Shown: positions 39,262-44,602 of the stretch, piece after piece
Layout of the letters: each line of letters starts with the position of its first letter
How positions within the stretch are numbered: position 1 is the first letter of the stretch
Assembly: GCA_017470325.1 (NCBI GenBank)
Contig: JAFUES010000037.1
Location: forward strand, 1-44,602
Length of the DNA: 44,602 nt
Direction of reading: 5' to 3'
Source of the DNA: Oscillospiraceae bacterium
GTDB lineage: Bacteria; Bacillota_A; Clostridia; Oscillospirales; Oscillospiraceae
Program-made: the position numbers and the translations under genes
The notes under the pieces: generated by a model
What the model saw: the letters and a program-made list of their open reading frames with translations, nothing else
The model's database searches: none
Told to the model about the DNA's origin: nothing

Positions 39262-39879
39262 TTATGCTTCCACCGGGCAGCGCAGCACAGCCGTCACCGG
39301 GGCCGTCAGCTTATCCGGTTCCAAAACGTTGGTGTCCTGCCGCTGAACGTTTTCCGCCAGGGCCAGGAAATCTTCCACCGGGGACAGCACGTCAAAACCG
39401 AAGCCCGCGCCCCGATAGTGCATGGGGACCAGGATCTTCGGCCGGATCGCCCGGGCCAGCTCCCAGGCCGTTTCCGGTCCGATGGTGTAGAAGCCGCCCA
39501 CCGGCAGCAGCAGTACGTCGACCGCGCCCAACTGGGCCAGTTGTTTTGCGCTGAGCATATGACCCAGGTCGCCCATGTGGACGACGCGCATGCCCTCCGC
39601 CTCCAGTATGGTGACGGTATTGGCACCCCGGCGCAGGCCGCGGACCTCGTCATGCCAGGTGTCCAGACGCGAGACAGACAGGGTCGCATTCCTGCCGGTC
39701 AGAGTCACGCCGTCTCTCCAATTGTGATCGCCATGCTCATGGCTGCACAACACCAGATCCGCCATCAGCGCAGGCAGACGAAGGCCCGGAACACTCCCCG
39801 GGCTGTAGGGATCCAGGACAACGGAGCCCTCCGCCGTCTCCACCAGGAAACAGGAGTGGCCATACCATGTGATCTTCAA
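39262..39879 (-). CDS. Metallo-beta-lactamase-fold hydrolase (UPF0173-like)
   Basis: A 205-residue metal-dependent hydrolase. Zinc ligands are in CSHEHGDHNW, VHMGDLGH and LVPMHYRG. The N-terminus MKITWYGHSCFLVE is typical of UPF0173/UlaG-like proteins. I place the start at TTG 39879, eight bases after GGGAGG, because this gives the family's usual beginning; an in-frame GTG at 39885 lies only three bases from that site. It heads a unit with the GT-C-like protein. The substrate is unknown. Confidence 0.8.
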   Translation of the reverse strand: MKITWYGHSCFLVETAEGSVVLDPYSPGSVPGLRLPALMADLVLCSHEHGDHNWRDGVTLTGRNATLSVSRLDTWHDEVRGLRRGANTVTILEAEGMRVVHMGDLGHMLSAKQLAQLGAVDVLLLPVGGFYTIGPETAWELARAIRPKILVPMHYRGAGFGFDVLSPVEDFLALAENVQRQDTNVLEPDKLTAPVTAVLRCPVEA

Positions 39880-39925
39880 ACGCACGCACCTCCCGGCCGA
39901 CTGTTATGGTAATAGTTGTTTATTT

Positions 39926-39954
39926 ATTATAACAGATGCGCAGAGCAGGTTCAA
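39926..39954 (-). promoter_or_regulatory. Promoter for the MBL-fold and GT-C-like genes
   Basis: On the minus strand TTGAAC (39954-39949), 17 bp spacer, TATAAT (39931-39926). Confidence 0.7.
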
Positions 39955-39964
39955 CAAAATAATG

Positions 39965-39993
39965 TTGACCGAAATGAAGCAAAATGCTATTAT
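39965..39993 (+). promoter_or_regulatory. Promoter for the VanY-like genes
   Basis: TTGACC, 17 bp spacer, TATTAT, about 44 bases before the ATG at 40037. It begins 11 bases from the divergent promoter. Confidence 0.7.
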
Positions 39994-40036
39994 TGTTCTG
40001 TATGTTATCGTACGTTTTGAATCGGAGGTAACCCAA

Positions 40037-40984
40037 ATGAGACCCAAGCTTTTCGGTCGGATCGTGCTGGCGCTGTTTGCGCTGGCGCTGCTGTTCGTTT
40101 ATTCATATTATCATTTTTCCAATGCGGCCTTCAGCGACGATATCGGCGCGCCGGGCGAGACCTATGTGCCCTGGACCGCGGCGGAATCCACGGTAAAGCC
40201 CCTCTTCGGCGTTGAAGTCGGCGGATCCGGCTCCAAGACGGAGCCCACGCCCGAGCCCACAGAGGAGGTCACACCGGAGCCTACGCCCGAGCCCACACCG
40301 GAGCCCACGCTGGATCCCAACTCGCCTGAGGCCAAGGCCCTGGCGCTTGGTCTGCCCAAGCCGCCGGAGATCGATGTGACCCTGCCCCAGTACGTGCTGG
40401 TCAACGGCGATCACCCCATGGACCCCATCGACTATGAGCCGGAAAACCTGGTCTATCTGAACATGGTGGGCGACGATACCGACATCCGCACCGCCTATGA
40501 TGGCAACCGCCAGGTGGTAGACGAGCTGATCGCTCAGCCGCTGATCGATATGACCCAGGCCTGCAAAGAGGCGGGCAATCCCATTTTCCTGTCCTCCGGC
40601 TATCGCAGCTATTATATTCAGTATCAGAACTTCCAGCGGGTCTGTGCCAACAACGGCATCTCTGACGGCAAGGACGGCGAGGGCAATTACATCACCATGC
40701 CCGCCGGCTGCAGCGAACACCAGAGCGGCCTGTGCTGTGACATCACCGACCGGTACTATGAGGTCAAGAACGACTCCATCGTGGATACGCCCACCGTTCG
40801 TTGGCTGGCTGAGCACTGCGCGGAATACGGCTTCATCCTGCGCTTCCCTGTGGAGAAGAAAGCCATCACCCATGTCATGAGTGAATCCTGGCACTTCCGC
40901 TATGTGGGCGTGGAGGCCGCGACGTATATGACGGAAAACAACCTGTGCCTGGAAGAATTCCTGGCGCTTTACGGCGTTGAATAA
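40037..40984 (+). CDS. Membrane-anchored VanY-like D-Ala-D-Ala carboxypeptidase
   Basis: A 315-residue peptidase of the VanY/LAS family. One N-terminal membrane helix (7-24) is followed by a linker of TPEPTPEP repeats (68-92) and the catalytic domain. The SxHxxGxxxD zinc motif is SEHQSGLCCD (Ser226, His228, Asp235) and the third ligand is His286 in ESWHFRYVG. Such enzymes trim the terminal D-Ala of peptidoglycan stems outside the membrane. ATG 40037 follows CGGAGGT. The two cysteines beside the active site (CCD) are unusual. The next gene is a paralogue 27 bases away. Confidence 0.85.
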   Translation: MRPKLFGRIVLALFALALLFVYSYYHFSNAAFSDDIGAPGETYVPWTAAESTVKPLFGVEVGGSGSKTEPTPEPTEEVTPEPTPEPTPEPTLDPNSPEAKALALGLPKPPEIDVTLPQYVLVNGDHPMDPIDYEPENLVYLNMVGDDTDIRTAYDGNRQVVDELIAQPLIDMTQACKEAGNPIFLSSGYRSYYIQYQNFQRVCANNGISDGKDGEGNYITMPAGCSEHQSGLCCDITDRYYEVKNDSIVDTPTVRWLAEHCAEYGFILRFPVEKKAITHVMSESWHFRYVGVEAATYMTENNLCLEEFLALYGVE

Positions 40985-41011
40985 GATCAGCATCACTTGG
41001 GAGGCGGGCCT

Positions 41012-41875
41012 ATGAACCGCAAAACAAAATACAAAGGCGCTGTTTCTCTCCTGCTGCTCGTCGCCATGTTGGGCATGCTGATGGGCCTGGCCGCCTGCGG
41101 CGCAGGGGCCGCCCCCGCAACGCAGACCCCCGCAGTGCAGACCGCTGCGGCCACACCGGAACCTGTGGAAGAAGCCGAGCCCACACCCACCCCGGAGCCG
41201 ACTCCTACGCCGGAGCCGACCCCTGATCCCGACACCCCCGCGGGCCGGGCCTACGCCAAGGGCCTGCCGGAGCCGCCGGATGTGGACATCGACAGCTGGG
41301 AGTTCAAGCTGGCCAACACCAACAATGGCATCTCCGAGTATCACATCCCGGAGTTTGGAGGGATCGAGGGCCAGGGTATCGACGCCCGGATCATGGATCA
41401 GGCCTATGCCTTTGTCCAGGGCGCCCGGGAGGCCGGGCTTCATGCTTACATCGCCGTGGCATACCGGAATTTTGAATTCCTGTTCATGCTGTATCAGAAC
41501 ATGATCGCCCAGTACGGCAGCGCGGCCGCCGTGGCGGAGATCTATCCCGGCGCGGGCGTCAGCGAGCATCAGCTGGGTCTGGCGCTGGACTTTACCGATC
41601 AATACGGGTACAGCGCTTTCTACCAGTATTTTGACAACACCGGCTTTAAAGACACCGAGCTGTATGCCTGGCTCCACGAGCACTGCGCGGAGTACGGCTT
41701 CATCGACCGGTATCCTGAAGGAAAAGAATATTACTACGGCACCGCCTGCACGGAAGGCCACTTCCGCTACGTGGGCGAGGAGGCTGCCCGGTATATCATG
41801 GACAACGGGATCTGCTTTGAGGAGTTCCTCATGTTATACGACCCGAACCGTGTGTTCATCCCCGGCGCGGATTAG
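41012..41875 (+). CDS. Lipoprotein VanY-like D-Ala-D-Ala carboxypeptidase
   Basis: A 287-residue paralogue of the preceding gene, but anchored as a lipoprotein: signal sequence with lipobox LAAC (Cys29), then a Pro-Thr-Glu linker (TPTPEPTPTPEPTPDPD) and the LAS peptidase domain. The zinc motif is SEHQLGLALD (Ser184, His186, Asp193) with His250 in EGHFRYVG. The inserts differ from its neighbour, so the substrate preference may differ. Start ATG 41012 with GGGAGG; both genes share one promoter. Closed by a terminator that precedes the CobW-like gene. Confidence 0.85.
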   Translation: MNRKTKYKGAVSLLLLVAMLGMLMGLAACGAGAAPATQTPAVQTAAATPEPVEEAEPTPTPEPTPTPEPTPDPDTPAGRAYAKGLPEPPDVDIDSWEFKLANTNNGISEYHIPEFGGIEGQGIDARIMDQAYAFVQGAREAGLHAYIAVAYRNFEFLFMLYQNMIAQYGSAAAVAEIYPGAGVSEHQLGLALDFTDQYGYSAFYQYFDNTGFKDTELYAWLHEHCAEYGFIDRYPEGKEYYYGTACTEGHFRYVGEEAARYIMDNGICFEEFLMLYDPNRVFIPGAD

Positions 41876-41904
41876 TTTCATCTAACCGTCAAAATGTGAT
41901 CTGT

Positions 41905-41938
41905 GCAGGGGACGAACCGGTCCCCTGCTTTTATTTTT
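41905..41938 (+). terminator. Terminator, or attenuator of the CobW-like gene
   Basis: Stem GCAGGGGAC with GTCCCCTGC, six-base loop, then TTTTATTTTT. The next gene starts only 18 bases later on the same strand with no promoter seen between them. Confidence 0.8.
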
Positions 41939-41955
41939 ATAAAGGAGGAACTGTT

Positions 41956-43044
41956 GTGAAAAAGTTTTGCGTGGTCAGTGGATTTCTGGGCGCCGGGAAA
42001 ACCACCGGCATGATGACCATGACCCGGCTGTATAACGAGAAGTACGGCAAGGCCACTATGATCTCCAACGACATCGCCGCCAAGGGCCTGGCGGACATGC
42101 AGTACGCCAATGCCTGCGGCGTGGTCTCCACAGAGCTGACCGGCGAGTGCATCTGCTACCAGACGGAAAACCTGGTGGACCGCCTTCGCCGCCTGTTCGA
42201 TTATGAGAAGAACGAATTGGTCATGTCGGACCATCCAGGCTTCGGTGTTGGCGCGCTGGACCATGTGTATCACAAGCTGGCCCGGGAGTATCCCGGTGAG
42301 TTCGAGCTGGCCCCCTTCGTGGTCTTCACCGAGCCGGAGCGGCTGAAGCTGCTGACGGAGCCGGAGACGGATCTGCACCTGCCGGAGGAGCTGCGCTACG
42401 TGCTGCGCACCCAGCTGCTGGAATGCGATGTGGCCGTGCTCAACAAGATCGACACCCTCTCCGAGGAGGAGACCCAGCGCTATGTGGACTTTTTGAAGGC
42501 CCAGGCGCCCCATGCCCAGGTCTTCCCGATCTCCGCTCTGGAGGGGACCGGCCTGGATGCACTGGTCTGCTGGCTGCGGGATCACGACGCCAGTATGCGC
42601 AACCCCGATATCCAGTACGGCGGCGAGGAATTCTGCGCGGCCATGAGTAAGATCAGCCAGTATGACATCCAGTTTTACACCAAGGTCTGCTGCAACACCT
42701 TCGACGGGGACGCCTACCTCTCCGCCTTGGCCCAAAAGATCCAGGATCTGCTGGGGATGAACGGCCAGAACAGCCCCCACCTGAAGCTGTTCGCCATCAC
42801 CGAGGCGGGGGATTTTGCCAAGCAGGATCTGTTGGGGATCGACTATCCCGTCGAGGTCAACCACCGCTTCTCCGCCCCGGTCACAGACATGTCCGTGGTC
42901 ATCAACACCAGCTCTGTCTGTGAGGAAAAGCTGCTGGGGGAGATCATCGACTCTGCGATCCAGATGGTCTCCGCCGACTTCAACTGCGAGACCCAGGTAT
43001 ACTACCGGGAGTGCTTTGGCGCCATGGCCGCAGGCCGGCTGTAA
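41956..43044 (+). CDS. CobW/G3E-family P-loop GTPase
   Basis: A 362-residue GTPase of the CobW/COG0523-like group. The P-loop is SGFLGAGKTTG (8-18), a cysteine-containing GECICYQ stands where CobW proteins have their CxCC metal motif, and the base-recognition motif is VLNKIDTL. The C-terminal part (about 210-362) differs from standard CobW. Family members deliver metals such as zinc or cobalt to target enzymes. The start is GTG 41956, eight bases after AAAGGAGG. There is no adjacent metal enzyme to suggest the client. The gene follows a terminator, so it may depend on readthrough. Confidence 0.8.
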   Translation: MKKFCVVSGFLGAGKTTGMMTMTRLYNEKYGKATMISNDIAAKGLADMQYANACGVVSTELTGECICYQTENLVDRLRRLFDYEKNELVMSDHPGFGVGALDHVYHKLAREYPGEFELAPFVVFTEPERLKLLTEPETDLHLPEELRYVLRTQLLECDVAVLNKIDTLSEEETQRYVDFLKAQAPHAQVFPISALEGTGLDALVCWLRDHDASMRNPDIQYGGEEFCAAMSKISQYDIQFYTKVCCNTFDGDAYLSALAQKIQDLLGMNGQNSPHLKLFAITEAGDFAKQDLLGIDYPVEVNHRFSAPVTDMSVVINTSSVCEEKLLGEIIDSAIQMVSADFNCETQVYYRECFGAMAAGRL

Positions 43045-43272
43045 TACTATTATCTGATTAAAAGCATTAATCAGATAAGCCGCAGTTCCTGCGGCGTTTT
43101 CACCGCAAGGCGCTGAAAACCCGTCTCATACAGAACCTCTGCGCGCCTGCGGCGCTATAAGAGTCTTTAAAGAATGAAAGGTTTTTATGAGGTTCTAGTA
43201 TAATACATCCGCATATGTCAAAACGGACAGGGACCTTTTCGTCTCCTGTCCGTTTTGCTTATCTGTATTCCC
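43045..43272. terminator. Convergent intergenic region with terminator at 43220-43256
   Basis: AAAACGGACAGG with CCTGTCCGTTTT form a bidirectional terminator between the CobW-like gene and galK. Before it lie CTGATTAAAAGCATTAATCAG, an inverted repeat at about 43056-43076, and a GC-rich palindromic stretch (GCCGCAG...CTGCGGC) at about 43079-43095. TATAAT at about 43199 has no good -35 element. Confidence 0.75.
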
Positions 43273-44349
43273 TCAGGCCAGCTTGATCTCCCGGCAGCTG
43301 CCGGTACCGAAGTCTTCCTCCATAGCCGCCTTGTAAGCCGGGAAGTATTTGCTGGGCATCAGCGCCTGCACACAGCCGCCAAAGCCGCCGCCGTGCACCC
43401 GCCAGGCGCCCTTGCCCTGCAGGAGCTGTGCACTCTTTTCCAGACCCTGAGCCAGCTTGGTGTCGCCGCTGGCGCTGGTGATGATGTTGTTGAGCAGCTC
43501 TTCGGAGGAGCGGCCCGACTCGTTCATCAGCCGCATATAGGTCTCCCCATCGTCGGCCTTCAGGGCGTCGCGCATCTGGGGCACCCGTTCGTTTTCGTCG
43601 AAAAAGTGCATGGCGCGGCGGACCGGGCGGTTGGCCGGATCCCAGCCCTTGCTGCGAAATTCCTCCGGATCCACATCGCCCAACACGCCCTTGTCAAAGA
43701 GGTTGGCGATATAGATCATGTCCGCGGGGATGCGGGCATAGGAGGTGTCCAGCCCGGCGTGGCTGCCGCCGGTATCGGTCAGGCAGAGGGTCAGCCCCAT
43801 GGTGGAGAAGTCCGCCTGGATGGGTTCGATCTCCCGGGTCTTGAAGTCCGCGTACACCGTGTGGCCCATGGCGCAGACCAATTGGCTCATCAGACCGCAG
43901 GGCTTGCCGAAGTAGTGATTCTCCGCCTGCTGGGCTGCCCGGGCGATCACGATGGGTTCCACTTTCCCGTCGTTGTACAGCTCGCTGAGGATCCGGCCGA
44001 TCAGCACGGAGAACGCGGCGGAGGAGCTGAGCCCCGCGCCCACCGGCAGCGTGCTGGTGACCTCCGCATCAAAGCCGCCGATCCGCAGACCCAATGCGTC
44101 GAAATTGGCCGCCACGCCCCGGGCCAGGGATTTGGGCGTACCAAATTCCTGGGTGCGGATGGACAGATGATTGGTCCTCACTTCAAAAGGCTCGTGTCCT
44201 TCGGAGCGCACGCGCATCACGCCCGCCCCGTTGGCCTCCACCCGAGCGGTCACGCCCAAGTCGATGGCGGCCGCCAGGATGCGCCCGTTCTGGTGATCTG
44301 TATGGTTACCGGCCAGTTCTGTTCTGCCGGAGACAAAAAATTCCTTCAT
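43273..44349 (-). CDS. galK: Galactokinase
   Basis: A 358-residue GHMP kinase that phosphorylates galactose at C1, the first step of the Leloir pathway. Motif 1 is GRTELAGNHTDHQNG, motif 2 is LPVGAGLSSSAAF, and motif 3 is RVHGGGFGGCV. The start is taken as ATG 44349; an in-frame TTG just before it is closer to the AGAGGT site. A promoter lies at 44405-44433. No galT, galE or transporter is adjacent in the window, so the pathway is completed elsewhere. Confidence 0.93.
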   Translation of the reverse strand: MKEFFVSGRTELAGNHTDHQNGRILAAAIDLGVTARVEANGAGVMRVRSEGHEPFEVRTNHLSIRTQEFGTPKSLARGVAANFDALGLRIGGFDAEVTSTLPVGAGLSSSAAFSVLIGRILSELYNDGKVEPIVIARAAQQAENHYFGKPCGLMSQLVCAMGHTVYADFKTREIEPIQADFSTMGLTLCLTDTGGSHAGLDTSYARIPADMIYIANLFDKGVLGDVDPEEFRSKGWDPANRPVRRAMHFFDENERVPQMRDALKADDGETYMRLMNESGRSSEELLNNIITSASGDTKLAQGLEKSAQLLQGKGAWRVHGGGFGGCVQALMPSKYFPAYKAAMEEDFGTGSCREIKLA

Positions 44350-44404
44350 CAAAACCTCTTATCATCCACAAACACGTTGGTTTCCGTCATTTGCTTACCT
44401 AATC

Positions 44405-44433
44405 AGAATATACCAAGTCCCGCCCAAAGTCAA
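44405..44433 (-). promoter_or_regulatory. Promoter for galK
   Basis: On the minus strand TTGACT (44433-44428), 17 bp spacer, TATTCT (44410-44405). Confidence 0.7.
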
Positions 44434-44505
44434 CCGCCGATCCCCGACAAGAGTTTAACGCAGTGTAGGGTTTACAATGATGTGTGACAGTAAGTAAAAA
44501 AGAAT

Positions 44506-44578
44506 AGCGAATAGGAGTGGCCTGTATTAAGGTTGAGTTGTCGAGACAAAACCGAAAGGCAGGTGCCACCCTATTCGC
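44506..44578 (+). repeat. Imperfect inverted repeat in a leader
   Basis: GCGAATAGGAGTGGCCTG at 44506-44523 pairs imperfectly with CAGGTGCCACCCTATTCGC near 44560-44578. The loop contains TGTCGAGACAAA, which is also present (as its complement) in the two 75 bp island repeats. It ends at the start codon of the next frame, so it could hide that start in a hairpin. Confidence 0.5.
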
Positions 44579-44579
44579 C

Positions 44580-44602
44580 ATGAACAAGATAACACAAACC
44601 GC
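44580..44602 (+). CDS. Start of a probable transposase gene (cut by the window end)
   Basis: ATG at 44580 opens a frame MNKITQT that runs off the window. I associate this beginning, together with the palindromic leader, with Clostridial IS transposases, but seven codons are not enough to be sure. Confidence 0.3.

Noticed and set aside
40103..41761. A 552-codon minus-strand frame across both VanY-like genes
   Set aside because: It spans two clear genes and their intergenic gap, has no ribosome site or recognisable domain, and reflects high GC third-position bias.

Overview
The window looks like a chromosomal segment of a high-GC anaerobic Firmicute, probably Clostridia of the Oscillospiraceae/Ruminococcaceae type. 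The signs are strong AGGAGG ribosome sites, sigma-A promoters with 16-18 bp spacers, DivIVA, a phosphate-butyryltransferase-like enzyme, a CyuA-type cysteine desulfidase, ferredoxin/CCG iron-sulfur proteins and TnpV/MobV mobile-element genes. This is inferred from gene content and style; no rRNA or other phylogenetic marker is present.

Layout. 1-1.2 kb: a lower-GC D-2-hydroxyacid dehydrogenase beside arm-like repeats, possibly the edge of another island. 1.3-8.9 kb: backbone with an LMW tyrosine phosphatase-barstar fusion, msrA, a membrane PI-PLC-like protein, a one-domain MGMT, a DivIVA-like protein, an NAD-dependent epimerase, a CyuA-like enzyme, a DUF2798 membrane protein and an alpha/beta hydrolase. 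8.96-23.83 kb: a genomic island in the 3' end of guaA. 23.8-44.4 kb: backbone with an ATP-pyrophosphatase-only guaA, an aminotransferase, a phosphate acyltransferase, two teichoic-acid linkage-unit enzymes, an ECF sigma/anti-sigma-like pair, a voltage-gated K+ channel, a zinc-ribbon membrane protein, a glutaredoxin-like protein, an AlkZ-related protein, a nitrilase, a secreted heptapeptide-repeat protein, a GT-C-like membrane protein, an MBL-fold protein, two VanY-like carboxypeptidases, a CobW-like GTPase and galactokinase. The last 100 bases hold a palindromic leader and the first codons of a probable transposase.

The island is the main finding. Three versions of the guaA 3' end (near 8960, 10537 and 23825) each preserve the final Trp-Glu-stop of GuaA. 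They delimit a 13.3 kb mobilizable element (integrase, small HTH protein, XRE repressor, MobC-like protein, RepA-like ATPase, MobV relaxase, TnpV) and an older 1.6 kb remnant carrying a GntR regulator and a YgjV-like membrane protein. Arm-type GCTATCA repeats with 11-12 bp spacing lie inside both ends of the large element. A strong leftward terminator, now at 8.91-8.95 kb, would sit directly behind the guaA stop if the island were removed.

The large element's cargo is a leftward block: Ada/AlkA fusion and OGT (alkylation repair), then MarR, MFS transporter, 2x[4Fe-4S] ferredoxin and CCG-domain protein, then, from its own strong promoter with a perfect GGAATATTCC palindrome in the spacer, a DUF523/TudS-like desulfidase and an epoxide-hydrolase-family enzyme. 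Together they suggest a portable module for electrophile, alkylator or thio-compound defence; that role is inference. The element's RepA-like gene is interrupted by an in-frame amber codon.
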